Below, one piece after another: positions 1 to 10,336 of a stretch of DNA of 64,000 bases (the first letter of the stretch is position 1; each line of letters begins with the position of its first letter). Position numbers and translations under genes: made by a program. Below the pieces are notes generated by a model. That model saw nothing but the letters and a program-made list of their open reading frames with translations. It had not been told where the DNA came from and made no database searches. The stretch spans positions 62,001 through 126,000 of the forward strand of contig JADDOH010008093.1 of the NCBI GenBank assembly GCA_016648135.1, given 5' to 3'. The DNA is from Agrypnia vestita (lineage: Eukaryota > Arthropoda > Insecta > Trichoptera > Phryganeidae).

Positions 1-127
1 ACGTTGTCGCTCCATCTTAATTTTGGCCTTCCTAAGCTCCTTCGCCCTATCGGCCTTGAGTTCAGCAGGGACTTTGGTGCTTGATGCTCGGTCATTCTCT
101 CCACATGTCCCAGACACCGAAATCTTT
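1..127 (-). mobile_element. LINE RT C-terminal fragment (LINE-B family)
   Basis: Reverse-strand translation gives RFRCLGHVERM, then EHQAPKSLLNSRPIGRR and GRPKLRWSDN. This is the arginine-rich tail found after the reverse transcriptase in several insect non-LTR retrotransposon clades. The same protein is encoded at 14126-14385 on the other strand, so this is a dispersed family. The fragment is cut by the window edge, so its 3' end is not visible. Confidence 0.8.
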
Positions 128-535
128 CTAGTTTTATAAAACATAAACTACTTAAGTTTAAAAGGTAATGAAATGAATCATTTTGGATGTTGGATAACAA
201 ATTTCAACTCTGGTATTAATTTGCTAAGCAATATTACTTACTTGAACTCTTCTCCTCTTTTATAAATATTCCCGTTGCAACCTTTACAACAGCAACTTTA
301 GCTCATTTTGTCAGTATCTAATCAAATATATATTTGTATTTCCACCTTAATATCAATGTAAAAATTCTATATTTGTACATTACATAGGAATAACGATGAA
401 TCTATCGTTTCTCTGTTTATTTTTTCGTTCATTTTAGGCTCTTTGCTCCATAAAAAATCTGCAATGCAATGTAAATGAAGGGCGGGATGCTTGTGTTGAA
501 ATCAAATGCCGCATTGAGCAAGCTCGGTGCAACCT
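128..535. other. No gene seen; AT-rich spacer
   Basis: AT-rich sequence without a recognisable frame, terminal repeat or repeat family shared with the rest of the window. Confidence 0.6.
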
Positions 536-538
536 TTA

Positions 539-1122
539 GTGCACGTTCAGACACGGCGGGAACCGCGCGGTTTCAGAATCGCGTGGGATAATAGTATCGC
601 GCGGCGTCCGCGCGATCCTATTACTATGGAGGCTTTCGAGAGCGTTCAGTTGCGTTGCGGGCACTCTTTTCTATGGTTATGGATTGCTTTGACACTGAAC
701 TTTTTATTGATGAAGTGGATGAAAGACCTACAATATGGGATCTTCAGTGTGAGGATTACTCAAATATGCCAAGAACCAAGCTTGGCAGGAGTTGGTGGAG
801 ATATTTGTAAATGGTGAAGACACGTTGGAAAAAAAGAGTATTTTAGGTAAGTAGGTATTCATTCACCAAAAATGAACTGACAATGATATTTTTGCGTCTT
901 GCCATGGAACACGGCCGTCGTTCACAAAGCAATGATCGAATTTATCTCTGATATTCAAAGATGGAGAACGGCACCGGAGCTGTCAAACTGACGTTTATTA
1001 CTGACGCTATTCGCGCACACAAATCGCTTATTAATCGCGGCTGTCTGAACACATGAGACAAATCTGCGGTTTCGAAACGCGCGATTTGCAATCGCAGGAT
1101 TCCCAGGTGTCTGAACAAGCCC
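539..1122 (+). mobile_element. PIF/Harbinger-type derivative with MADF exon remnant
   Basis: The ends are imperfect inverted repeats: GTGCACGTTCAGACAC on the left and, on the reverse strand at the right, GGGCTTGTTCAGACAC. The match continues past a short gap as GGGAA. The element is flanked on both sides by TTA (536-538 and 1123-1125), the 3-bp target duplication expected of PIF/Harbinger. Inside lies the MADF-like frame at 679-846, and Harbinger elements are known to encode a Myb/SANT-MADF protein beside the transposase. At 584 bp it has no transposase and is a deletion derivative. Confidence 0.75.
679..846 (+). pseudogene. MADF-domain exon, frameshifted
   Basis: The frame opens MDCFDTELFIDEVDERPTIW, which fits the first helix of MADF (Myb/SANT-like, Adf-1 type) DNA-binding domains. 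After EDYSN the conserved continuation KNQAWQELVEIFVNGEDTLE lies in another frame, so one base (or equivalent) has been lost near 770. After KKSIL the sequence runs into GTAAGT at 847, either a splice donor or, if unspliced, a near-immediate stop. In an intact element this protein would help transposase bind terminal DNA. The frameshift and short length argue against a working product. A sequencing error at the shift is the alternative. Confidence 0.75.
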
Positions 1123-1189
1123 TTATCCGGAAGAAAAAATGTTCCGCAGTCGTGATCCTTGAATTAGGCACAACGTGATGATTGGAAAC

Positions 1190-1286
1190 TAAGTATCTTA
1201 GTCACCAATCATCGGTGGAATCAGATGCAAACCCCAAATAACTGTATCGAAAATAACCGGTTAAAATAACGGTTTGACCATCACTA
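1190..1286 (-). mobile_element. hAT-type miniature element, one end only
   Basis: Reading leftward from 1286 the sequence begins TAGTGATGGTCAAACCGTTA, the same terminus as the complete 192-bp copy at 39439-39630. No second terminus or 8-bp duplication could be found, so this is a partial copy. Confidence 0.6.
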
Positions 1287-1714
1287 GCGGCCTCGGCTTC
1301 GCGCACCCTGCGCCGCCCGCCAGCAGTGTTCAAAGGCGCCGTAATGATACTCTGTTATGATCCGCTCGGGGTGTTTTGATTGGCTGTTTCAGGTTTGTGA
1401 TTGCCGGCGTCTCCACGGCAACTAATCCGTTTACACTGCTGGCGCTGTACTCTGCGCGTGCGCGCGACCGTCAATCCTAAACAGCATATATCCAAACTGG
1501 CCCCACGACAAGTGCCGATCCGTCCGCCGTGCGTGACCTCAGACCACGCCCCGATATCGTGGAAAAAATCCAGCCTATAAATATTGACTAATGAAGATAT
1601 TCACGCTGGGTCTGACAGTTTGTTGGATATGCCAAGCAATTAAAAAAAACGTACGAGGACAGCTTTTATAAGTTTGCTTTGGATTACAAGATTATTTTAA
1701 ATAATAAACAAAAA
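1287..1714. other. No gene seen; CpG-rich then AT-rich unique sequence
   Basis: Positions about 1290-1560 are rich in CpG compared with the flanks but contain no convincing frame or repeat. The remainder is AT-rich and unremarkable. Confidence 0.5.
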
Positions 1715-1726
1715 AGAAACTGTCTT

Positions 1727-1935
1727 AAGAATGTTCCTAGATTTTTCACGGCCACTCAGAATCTTTTGGTTTGTGTCTGCTGTGGTACGATGCCGTGTTA
1801 TTAAGACCTTTCTGGCCGATTGCAGGGTCCTCATTGCAGGGTACATCATCGGGGCTGATGTGTTGAAATCAGCCCTGATGATAGATCCTGCAATGGGATC
1901 CGAAGCGTCGTAATAACACGGCATAATACCCCAGA
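1727..1935 (+). mobile_element. Penelope-like terminal-repeat segment
   Basis: This insertion is bracketed by a perfect direct repeat AAGAAACTGTCTT (1714-1726 and 1935-1947), read as its target duplication. It shares CACGGCCACTCAGAATCTT and AACACGGCATAATACCCC with the copy at 46981-47137. It contains a long imperfect palindrome and, at 1875-1905, CTGATGA, a stem, then GAAG, resembling the hammerhead-ribozyme core known from Penelope-like terminal repeats. There is no RT domain here. Confidence 0.55.
1875..1909 (+). other. Hammerhead-like core, decayed
   Basis: CTGATGA (1875-1881) is followed by a helix formed by GATCC and GGATC, then GAAG instead of the canonical GAAA, then CGTC. Upstream, GGGCTGAT pairs perfectly with ATCAGCCC to give a stem I candidate. 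The A-to-G change at the last GAAA position should impair catalysis if this was ever a ribozyme. Confidence 0.35.
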
Positions 1936-1947
1936 AGAAACTGTCTT

Positions 1948-2285
1948 GTCGATAAATTTATGTAGAAATTGGGTGATTTTTTTTAGCAGAAGGTTATTTT
2001 TTGTTGGCACTTGATAAGTCGCGTCATGTCCATTCCCATGGAGCTCCTCGGCCGTGACTGAATTTAATTTTTCCCGATGCACCGAGGCAGAAAAGAATAT
2101 CGTGTAGATATTTAAAAATGAAATGTCTACAATGAACGTTTCTGTTTTGGAAAATACATTCGGTTTTCGTTTTTTGTAAAATTAGGTTCCAAAGAATTAA
2201 GGCTTACTTGAGAGTATTGGGGGTCTTACATTAAATTGGTCAGATTTAAATAAAACTGAAGGAGCAAAAAATTCTAAATAATATT
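1948..2285. other. No gene seen
   Basis: AT-rich unique sequence. No repeat match within the window and no coding signal. Confidence 0.5.
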
Positions 2286-2505
2286 ATCTATATAAATAAA
2301 AATGTAAATGTTCGTTTGTAAAATTAATCTCTGAAAGTTTTTCATCGATTGCTTTGAAATTTTCGCACAACGTTGCATTCGATTATGAAGATGTTCTTTT
2401 ATACGTAATTTGTTTTTATATACCTAAATAACACTTTATAAATAAAGACAACACTATATATAACACTTTAAATCAATTCTTTATTTACATATATATAGCT
2501 GTGCC
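2286..2505 (+). mobile_element. Helitron-like 5' end
   Basis: Starts TCTATATAAATAAAAATG, followed by a TTCGTTTGT motif and a stretch asking for a TTGAAATTTTCGCAC-like match. This is the typical look of insect non-autonomous Helitron 5' ends. It is truncated where the reverse-oriented Helitron begins at about 2506. Confidence 0.5.
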
Positions 2506-2991
2506 CGCAGCTTCGCCCGCGTGGAATTCAGTTTGAGACTATAAGAGTATCAGTGAAAAATTAATATAATCTAAGCTACTCGTCCAAATAATGTTGTGTA
2601 AAAGGCAATTTTTATCTTCATAAAATTTCCCTGACGAAAAGCAACATTATTTTGATAAGAATTTAACATTACCTGCTTAAATTACCGACAGATTGAATTA
2701 AAGGTCTTTTTAAGCTCTACAACTTTTGTATAGAAAGCATTCATACATCTCTTACCGTTCAAGCAGCGTTCGTAAGAAACGCATTCGCTCGACCGTTTTT
2801 TCGTCGACTTTGCAAAGTGGGTCTCCACGAAGAGCCCTTTTATTTTAACGGGATAATATACAGCCTTCTTCCACCCTGAAGGTCAATTCTAAATATTGGG
2901 GAAAGAATTTTTAAAATCAGACGATTAGTTTCGGAGATTACCTCCCACACCTAAACATACAAACTTTACTTCTTTATAATATTAGTATAGA
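2506..2991 (-). mobile_element. Non-autonomous Helitron, near complete
   Basis: On the reverse strand the element begins at 2991 with TCTATACTAATATTATAAAG, includes GTAATCTCCGAAACTA and TTAAAAATTCTTTCCCC, and ends near 2506 with CGCGGGCGAAGCTGCGGGCA then CAGCTA. These are the start and GC-hairpin end of a Helitron type that is widespread in insects. It has no terminal inverted repeats and no coding capacity. The final CTRR is imperfect (CTAT). Confidence 0.7.
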
Positions 2992-3094
2992 ATCATGATA
3001 CGCAGTGGAACCTTAAATATATGCATGTTGCTAGACCGGGTCGCAGACACTTGTGGTAGTGGGCTGAGTTTGAAAAAAGCAACGTAGTGTTTTT

Positions 3095-4200
3095 TGATGT
3101 ATAACATCTTTCCTCTCGCTTTCCTGCAATGTGTGTCAAAAGGACGGAAATGCGTAACAGAAAATAAGACGTGGCAATTTCATTTAACCAATGAACGCGC
3201 GATAGAAAAGAAATCATCGTTTATAAACAAATCAATGTCTAGCATGTGTCATCACAGCGAAGACGCACACTACCAGCCAACGCTTCTGATTTTGTATATA
3301 TGTTATGGCTGGTGTCAAGCGTGTGGATGTTGTAACTTTGATATATTTTAGCTTATATCTTCGAAACTATCCAATAAATACTTAATTTTTTTACATTAAT
3401 GTAAACAATAACTACCCTTAATGATTTACATTGTCAAATTTTATCTATTTTTAAATATTTATTCAAAGTTTTCATATAATATGTATGGCTGGCTGCACAC
3501 TACCGTCATGTATGAAAATAAATAAAAACATATAATTGACCAAACACATTTCTAAACAAAATGCGTATTTAGATATACGGTACTTACCCAGTGCGACAAA
3601 ATTCAATAATGAATAAATGCTCATACATTTTCACTCCCTTTATATTAAACTTGTGACGTCTGCTTGCTTGACGAAAAAACTTTGGATCGATTTTTAACCC
3701 TTTTCCCGTGATCCAATCGAGCTGAAACTTTCCAAGCAGACTCGTGGCGACGATCAAGAAGATCTATCAAACTTTCGCTAAAAAAAATTAATAAATTTTA
3801 GGATTTTTCAAATTTGTAATGATTTTTTCATACAACTTACTAAGTTGTATGAAAATATTTCAACGCGTCTGGTAGACACGGAACCTGATTATAGTATAAT
3901 TTTGGATTTGTGGAAATTTTTTATAACTCCCTTTCGTAGCGTCGCTCGACCGAAGCCCGACGCGTATAGGTTAAGCGCCAAACCAGTTTCCACTAGTATG
4001 AGAAAAGGAGTATAATAAAAACTTGGTTTTTATAGGTTACTCTTTTTTACGTGATTACTAATTAATAAATATATAGGTATTACCTTTTTTAAATTGTGAT
4101 GATAATTTCTGTTGTTGTTCAATTGATATTTTTAATTGTGAGATGTCAAATGTAACAACACATCATAAGCGACTACTGTAAGGCTCGCTCGTTTTTTTTT
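3095..4200 (+). repeat. Repeat E, copy 1, interrupted by repeat F
   Basis: Begins near GATGTATAACATCTTTCCTC and ends with GCGACTACTGTAAGGCTCGC followed by a T-run. Four other copies occur at 10337, 15896, 52453 and 60550. Repeat F (3633-4041) is inserted between CATACATTTTC and TTTACGTGATTACTA, which are contiguous in other copies. Terminal motifs GATGTGTAACAT and ATGTTRCACATC in the family are roughly complementary, but the T-rich right end lies outside them. Class unassigned. Confidence 0.8.
3633..4041 (+). repeat. Repeat F, copy 1, nested in repeat E
   Basis: Runs from ACTCCCTTTATAT through GTGACGTCTGCTTGCTTG and CCCGTGATCCAATCGAGCTG to AGTATAATAAAAACTTGG. It matches the longer copies at 39706-40230 and 61519-62336 but lacks their central part, so it is internally deleted. 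It has no recognisable coding frame. Confidence 0.75.
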
Positions 4201-4754
4201 GCAGCTAAATTCTGTTGGTGTTGCAACTTCTCCTCCATTGTTGCGTTGCGTCGGACCGTAAAGCATACGGGCGTAATTACATAGGTATCAAGTTGGTCGA
4301 GACGAACAGGTGTAGCGGCTCGGTCGGCCCGCCTCTTGGCCATTTTAAACGCGGCTCTGGCCGGAGCAGGTAGCGTGGGCGGTCGCGCGGCGCGCGCAGG
4401 TGGCGGCGGGGGCCGGCCGGTGCGCGCGCAGGTGGAAAATCAAAATGGCGGGCCGCCGTCGTCGCAGACTTAAACCTCGACATGACCAAATTTGGTTTGT
4501 AATGGAAAAAATCCTCCACAAATCGATGCGGGCAGCTTTGCACGAGACGTCACGCGTTTTTTAAAATTGAATAGTGTAAACTAGTCAATTGAATGGTGTT
4601 TTAAACGCGGCAATTCTAATTTGTATAAACGGTGCACGCACACCTACCTATCAAAACTAAAATTTGTATGTTAGAAAGAAGTAGATGTACAAAATAATAT
4701 TCAACAGCGATTGAATAAAAAGTAATAACTTCTAGGAATTTCCTAATCGTATAA
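4201..4754. other. No gene seen; CpG-rich patch 4290-4490
   Basis: A short patch is very GC- and CpG-rich and holds three CAGGTG E-box sequences (about 4310, 4396, 4430). No frame in it looks coding. It is unlike the surrounding repeats and could be old regulatory DNA, but nothing proves that. Confidence 0.35.
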
Positions 4755-5340
4755 ATGAACGTAGCAAAAATAGTGGTCTTTCTCTTATCCCATTTCCCAT
4801 TTCATTTGGGGTCGGCTCTCCTTATTCTTTTTTCCACGATTCCCTGTTCTGGGCCATCGCTTCGTCCAACTGGGCATTCTTCAGGTCCTTTTCCATCCTA
4901 CTCCACCATGTGGAGCTGGGTCGACTTCTTACCTCTTTTTATTTCTTGTATTTTGAGTGCGGAATGCACTGCATGATCTCCGTGCCTCATTAGATGACCA
5001 TACCATCTCAGTCGCGATTCCTTCACCTTTTCAGTAACAGGGGCCTCTCTAAAACTACCCCTGATGTGCTCATTTCTCACTCTGTCACGTCTCGTCACAC
5101 CCCCAGACCATTTGAGCATCTTCATTTCACTGGAATGGAGTTTTTGCTCGTGAACCTTCTTTACAGTCCAGTATTCTGAGCTGTAGATCGTTGCAGGTCT
5201 TACTGCAGTTTTGTATACAAAACCTTTAGTCCTCACAGGTATACGACTCGCACAAAACTCCGGTAAGTGATCTCCATTTCTGCCATGTGCTACACGGGTT
5301 CTGTGGGTTACGTCAACGTCAATGTTTGCATCGTCAGCAA
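4755..5340 (-). mobile_element. RTE-clade LINE, RT C-terminal tail
   Basis: Reverse-strand reading gives DVDVTHRTRVAHGRNGDHLP, then ASRIPVRTKGFVYKTAVRPA, YSSEYWTVKKVHEQKLH, GGVTRRDRVRNEHIRGSF and RLRWYGHLMRHGD. This order (THRI, KGK-FYRTAIRPA, SECW-VKK, RDRIRNE, RLRWFGH) is the recognised C-terminal signature of RTE-clade reverse transcriptases. Frames shift and stops accumulate toward the 3' end near 4880. It is 5'-truncated and has no endonuclease or RT core, so it is a dead copy. Confidence 0.85.
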
Positions 5341-5924
5341 TAGTGGTAGAGTTACGTTAATATTTTAAAAAATAAGGGTAAACACAACACAGTTTTATTC
5401 CACTGTATATTTATTTTGAATTGTTAGAACGTTTTCGGGATTTCTCTCATTGTCAATAACAACACGTTTACAACTAAATTAAAAATAATTCGTGACAGTA
5501 ATGGCGGTGGGGGTCGGGGGCGGGATTAGAATGGATAGGAGCGGAGAGGTTCTGCACTTCACCCGATCTTCACGAATGCACACTAGTGCAGGTAGCTTAT
5601 TGTCAACAGAGCGTGAACAGAATTGCGCATCCCTATTGATATTATGATTTATTATCGCAGTCCTCAGTTTGTTTGGTCCCGACTATATATTGTCAAGTGT
5701 CGTGGCTGCGAGAGGAATGAATGAAACGCAGGAATTTAATAATGGATTTATCAATTACTGATTAATTGATTAATCAAACGTACAAAGTCACTGTATTTGA
5801 CTGAACGCAATTATTAAATTTAACTATTTCGTAAATTTATCACTTTAAGAGTTGACACTTTATAATCGCTTTAACACTTTATTCACTAGAACATTCCGTC
5901 CAATTTACGCACATATTATTCGCT
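5341..5924. other. No gene seen
   Basis: Mixed-composition unique sequence. A G-rich run lies near 5505-5525. No repeat match in this window. Confidence 0.5.
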
Positions 5925-6300
5925 TTTTGTCGATAGAGTGAGGAATGAACAAATTAGACGTGAATGCAATACAATTGCTGTAGTGTAGTAGATAGAATAA
6001 AGAAAGGAGTGCTGAGATGGTTTGGTCATGTGAAACGTGTGAACGAGGAAAGGATGGTTAAGAAAATATATGAGGCGAATGTTGATGGCAACAGGAATAG
6101 AGGGCGTCCGCGAAAGACTCGGCACGATCAGATACTACAAGTATTTGAGCATGGCCTTGTTAAAAGCCGCAACAACCGTATAACTTGTATGAGAAGATGT
6201 ATGAATGTGGCCGAAGCAAAAGTGGTGTGCCAGGATAGAAGAGTGTGGCGTTCAATCCTCTCTGCCTACCCCTGCGGTGAAACGGCGTGATGGTTAGTTA
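5925..6300 (+). mobile_element. LINE-D tail, TTAG-tailed subfamily
   Basis: Codes DRVRNEQIRRECN, then in another frame GVLRWFGHVKRVNEERMVKK, GRPRKTRHDQI, ACMRRCMNV-type residues and CQDRRVWRSILSAYPCGETA before the stop. The 3' end is GAAACGGCGTGATGG followed by TTAG-like repeats. LINE-D is the most frequent coding-derived repeat in the window. The signature resembles the post-RT tail of RTE-like elements, but the clade is not certain. Confidence 0.8.
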
Positions 6301-6984
6301 ATTAGTTTTATTCGCTCCGGTTTATTTCGCTACGTATAAACTTTCCAGATTATTCGCTGTCGAATTACCGCTCGCTTGGCCACCCTGGCCCGCAGCCCTC
6401 CAGACGTTTCCAGTATTTAGGAGAACCTCCTCGTGGCTTCCAGGCTCTTATAGATGTTTCTCGATGCTTCCCGAAAGCCGTAGATTGCGCTAGGCCGTTC
6501 TGGAGTCTTCGATAGCGTCGAATCTGTTGGAGCCGGAAAGCGATCTAAGCCGGTCGCTCGAGTCCTCCGCATTCCGCGAAATCTATCCCATTTGCCGCTC
6601 ATTTCGCGTATCTCGCAATACCCGTTCGCCGGCCCAATTGTGCCGCTTGGTTATCTTTTTTCACTCCGCTAAGTTATCACAAAGCGCTAATTTGGAGACG
6701 TCAATGCATACGAACGAGTGCGGCCGTCGTTTTACCCGAATTCGGGCCGCGGGTCTTTAACCCCTCCCCCCTTAGCGCGGCGGTTTAACAATTCCGTTTA
6801 GCGTTGTGGCGATTGTTAAATTGAAAACAGCTAAGCGGAATGAAGTCTACATTTTTAATGGCGGACGGAGGGATTAAGGAAATGAATGCGGGCCTGGAGA
6901 GCCACTATTGCTTGTACAGCTTACTGGTAATTAAAAAATATATCTAAACCGACTAACTTCGAATGTGTTTTCAAATACAATTCA
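6301..6984. other. No gene seen; GC-moderate unique sequence
   Basis: Positions 6350-6780 are CpG-richer than the flanks, with overlapping short frames on both strands and no recognised domain. No repeat match. Confidence 0.4.
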
Positions 6985-7065
6985 AAACCAATCGGCATGA
7001 AATACTGGATTATTCATACAGCGCCATTTTTGCAAAATGTCACCTCAAGTATGCTTTTTATAAAG
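6985..7065 (-). repeat. CR1-like LINE 3' end fragment (repeat G)
   Basis: Contains GGATTATTCATACAGCGCC and GTCACCTCAAG, matching the 3' untranslated end of the CR1-like element at 37680-37770 in reverse orientation. Only the last 80 bp or so are present. Confidence 0.55.
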
Positions 7066-7077
7066 TTTATTTATATA

Positions 7078-7717
7078 CAGGGTGTAACAAAGCTAGTCCA
7101 CAATATTTAAAAGGTGGATTCCTGCCCTGATTATGAGTCGAAAATGTTCAAACAACCACGACCATATCAATAGTTATGCAATATCAAAGTTAGCATTTTT
7201 TTAAACAGAGATGCGAACACGGAATGCGTGTCACATTAATATTCTTGCTATTTTCGAACTAAGCTAAACGCTTGTGCTATGAAAATAGAACTAACTTGCT
7301 GGTATGGAGCGAGGTTCGAACGCGCGACCTTTGGATCACGAGGCGAGCGTCCTAACCACAAAAGATCATATTTTTTACAAACTTACGTAACTTGTATTGA
7401 TTACGAAAAGTTCATTCGTTTCAATAAAAGTTAAATAAAATAATAAAATCTTTAAAAAATTCCAATTTGAATTGAAAGGTTTTTATTATTTCATTTGACT
7501 CGTATTAAAGGGAATAAATTTTTCATATTAGATATAAATTATTGTAATGATAGTCTGACGTTTTGCAAAAAAAAAATCAGAAATATTTAAAAAAAAAGTT
7601 TGATGTCGCATTTCCTTAACTATTGATATTAGGTCATGGTTGCATGGACATTTTCGACTCCTAACATAGGCAGAAATCCACCTGTAAAGTATTGTGGACT
7701 AGCTCTGTTACATCCTG
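7078..7717. mobile_element. Palindromic mariner-like MITE with SINE inside
   Basis: Ends are CAGGGTGTAACAAAGCTAGT and, inverted, CAGGATGTAACAGAGCTAGT, each flanked by TA. The arms continue to pair over roughly 100 bp (ATGAGTCGAAAATGTTC against the right arm). TA target and CAGGG termini fit the Tc1/mariner superfamily. A SINE at 7203-7370 splits the left arm's GCATTTTTT run. No transposase is encoded. Confidence 0.75.
7203..7370 (-). mobile_element. tRNA-derived SINE S, copy 1
   Basis: Reverse-strand reading contains a B-box-like GTTCGAACCTCGCTCC after a tRNA-like GTTAGGACGCTCGCCTCGTG, then a conserved body (ATTTTCATAGCACAAGCGTT, TTCCGTGTTCGCATCTC) ending A-rich. Four more copies occur at 15268, 38793, 53190 and 58472. 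RNA polymerase III would transcribe an intact copy. It is inserted in the MITE at 7078-7717 and its tRNA-head start is missing. Confidence 0.75.
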
Positions 7718-8439
7718 TATAATTGTATTTAAAATTGCGATCTTATTATTATTTTTATTATTATTATTAATTTTTTTTTTTAAATTTTACATAGACAAAG
7801 TAATCTTTAAGAATAAATGTAGATATATAGTAGTTTATTTAAATAAAATGGATTTAAATATTTGCTAAATTGAATGGCGCGGCATAAAAAGCGATTTTGA
7901 TAATAATATAAACATTGGTTGTGCAAGTCATCGGGCAGATAGATTAGCGAACAATGCGATTGACTAAGTAGCAAATCAATTGGAAATACCGTTCAATCGA
8001 TAATGGTATCAGCGAAGTACAATGTAGTCGGGTGTTTCTCCGCCATTTCTCCGCGCGTGGAGGGAAAAACAGTGATGAAGCACTTTTTACAAAAAAAAAA
8101 TACATTTCCACTTAATTCCGAGGGCAAAAAATATTACGTTTATTAAATTACGACCCGTTCGAAATTCAATTTATAGGCACATGTAAATGAAAATTAAAAA
8201 ATGTAACGTTATATTATTTCTCTTTGACTTGGTTCAAATGAGGGGTAAAGAAACAAAGGCAACAATTTCCAAAAAAAATAAATTGAGAGCAGTCGTCGAG
8301 GATTACTAATATAGAATCTAGTACTGAATTAGAGTTTTTGTAGGAAATAGGAAACACGATTTTATAATCCTCGGTGACTGCATTCAAAACACTTTTTTAA
8401 TTTTTTGAATATTACTGACTTTGCCTTATACCCGTCAAA
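7718..8439. other. No gene seen; ATT microsatellite
   Basis: 7743-7782 is an impure ATT/T-rich microsatellite. The rest is AT-rich unique sequence. Confidence 0.5.
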
Positions 8440-8660
8440 TGATATCTACGATGTAGCAAATAAAAAATTGTGCAAATGGGATCAGTTTGAAGATTATTTT
8501 TGTAAGAAAATCGAAGTTACTAAAATAATTAATATCATGTAAAAATAAATAAAAAAAATCGTCCGCTATTAGTAAGATGTGTGTAAAATTTGAACAAAAT
8601 CAGGATAATACTTTTGAGATAGATATCATCCCCAAAGTCTAAAAAAGGAAGTTTCCTTTA
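8440..8660. repeat. Short dispersed repeat shared with 22180-22360
   Basis: CTATTAGTAAGATGTGTG followed by AAATNTGAACAAAATC occurs both here (8569-8605) and at 22318-22352, with weaker similarity around it. Class unknown. Confidence 0.4.
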
Positions 8661-9720
8661 GTTTCATCTGCCGCGTTATCTTCAAATTGATGTAATTCAG
8701 CCAATTTTTGAATGAGTCATGATTCAAATTGTTCACAGAACATCGAGCTATAAGAAAAAGTAACAAAACAAAGATTTTTTAAAAAGTTCAATGGTAGTCC
8801 CCTTAAATTGAATAAATTTATATTTTCTACTCATAGACATGTCGTAGAACGTCACCAGTATAAAATGGCGTGCGAGGGAGGGCGTCCCTGTCGCGAAACA
8901 GAAGTTGCCATGGTGTAAATTTATTACACAATACATAATATACAGAGTGTCCGGTGACCGGTGTCGGAGCCTTTAAATTTGGTCGGGCAACACTAAAGAA
9001 ACAAACCAGTAACGGCGGGCGCTCTATCTTGAGTCCTGTCAAACGGTATTATTGGTCCATTAATATCATTTTCAGCTTCATACTTAATACTTCATCGGCA
9101 ATTGTTCTCGCACCATCCCGGACTGTTTCGGATGTTTTGGACATAATAGTTCAGTGATTGAACTGAATGACAGGGCGATGGGTTACGCCGGGGCGGGTTT
9201 TAGTTCCAAAGTCGCCGCACGCCAATTTACGCTCTAGTTTGCACTGATCGTCACTCGAGAATCTTCCGCTCGTCTATGCAACACTTGTTACGCCGTTTCT
9301 ATCGCACTGATTCGCTATCGGGAATATTCCGGGTTTTTTGAAAATGCCGAGGTGGTGTTAGTCAAGTTACCCCTTTAGTTACCGATTTTCGGCGATCGGT
9401 CCAACATGAGCCATTACCCGGCGCAGGGCGGGCCATTTGGAGCAACTTTCGGCATTGCAGCTCGCCGGGCCGGGGCGGGGCGAACAGCGGGCGCGGCCGT
9501 AAATCCCACCGGGGCGGCCAGCCAGGGCCTTGACCCTTGCCAAAGTTTTCCCATCAGCGGGCGGAAGCGGGTTATTTCAATTTGCGAATTCGTTCGGCTT
9601 AACGCTCGCACCCGACCATCTCCCGACACCCTTTTTGTGGTTCAATTGATTATTTTTTTCTAAAACAAAATTTTTTAATCGCTTAGGAAAGACGGAAAAA
9701 TCGAATCGGCGAAAATATTC
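8661..9720. other. No gene seen; one TIR-like end and a CpG-rich patch
   Basis: At 8943 the sequence TA-CAGAGTGTCCGGTGACCGG resembles the start of a TA-inserting element, but I found no partner end. Positions 9170-9640 are CpG-rich and unique. Overlapping frames there (9406-9663 and its antisense) have no recognised domain and look compositional. Confidence 0.4.
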
Positions 9721-9782
9721 GGCCGCTACCGGGACTCGAACCGCCGATCTCCCCTCTTTCAACCAATCACGCTACAGCGGCC
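9721..9782 (-). other. tRNA-like sequence, probable pseudo-tRNA or SINE head
   Basis: On the reverse strand a 7-bp acceptor-like stem is formed by GGCCGCT and AGCGGCC. A box-A-like TAGCGTGATTGG and a perfect B box GGTTCGAGTCC lie between. It is only 62 nt, shorter than a tRNA, and the T-stem bases do not pair well, so it is not a functional tRNA gene. It is unrelated to SINE S. Confidence 0.45.
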
Positions 9783-9814
9783 TGTACATTTCCGTCAATT
9801 ATATGTAAGTCTCT

Positions 9815-10290
9815 TATTATTAATTGATAAATGCATATACACTAGCGGTACATACTGGAGTTCTGGTACCTACACTGATGTATGGAATTGAAGCCTGGAG
9901 CTGGCAGAAGAGTAACGAAAGTAGACTGAATGCAGTGGAGATGAGATCCCTTAGACGTATGGATGTAAAGCTGATCTTAGCATTATTCACAGAATTAAAA
10001 CAGGGTCGCTCAGATGGTTTGGGCATGTTGAGCGAATGAATAAGGAAAGGATGATAAGAAAGATATATAATACAAGTGTTGATGTCGCCAGAAAGAGGGG
10101 GCGACCGCGGAAGACGTGGCATGACCAGATTAATCATATTCTAAAAAATGGTCCCGTTAGAAGCCTCAACAACCGTCGAGCTTGCATGCGAATACGTATG
10201 AATGTGGATGAGGCGATAGTTGTACATATGTCAGGACAGAAGAGTAGGCGCCAGCGTCTCTGCCTATCCCCGCGAGAAAACGGCGTGATT
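9815..10290 (+). mobile_element. LINE-D tail
   Basis: Reads GVLVPTLMYGIEAWSWQKSN, NESRLNAVEMRSLRRM, then after a small deletion GRSDGLGML, and then MNKERMIRKIYN, KRGRPRKTWHDQINHI and NNRRACMR. It ends GAAAACGGCGTGATTGCAAG. Stops and shifts separate the blocks. It ends about 45 bp before repeat E copy 2. Confidence 0.8.
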
Positions 10291-10336
10291 GCAAGTAATT
10301 ATTTCAGAAAGCCTTGCATCTGTATTAAAATATTTA

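Noticed and set aside
527..817. 96-codon frame as an intact protein
   Set aside because: It is a shadow frame across the MADF exon; the real frame is shifted and broken.
4277..4543. 88-codon arginine- and proline-rich frame
   Set aside because: Composition follows the CpG-rich patch; no homology recognised and no supporting signals.
9406..9663. Overlapping sense and antisense frames in GC-rich DNA
   Set aside because: Mirror-image open frames are expected in GC-rich sequence; nothing recognisable.
9721..9782. Functional tRNA gene
   Set aside because: Only 62 nt and the T-stem does not pair, although the acceptor stem and B box look good.
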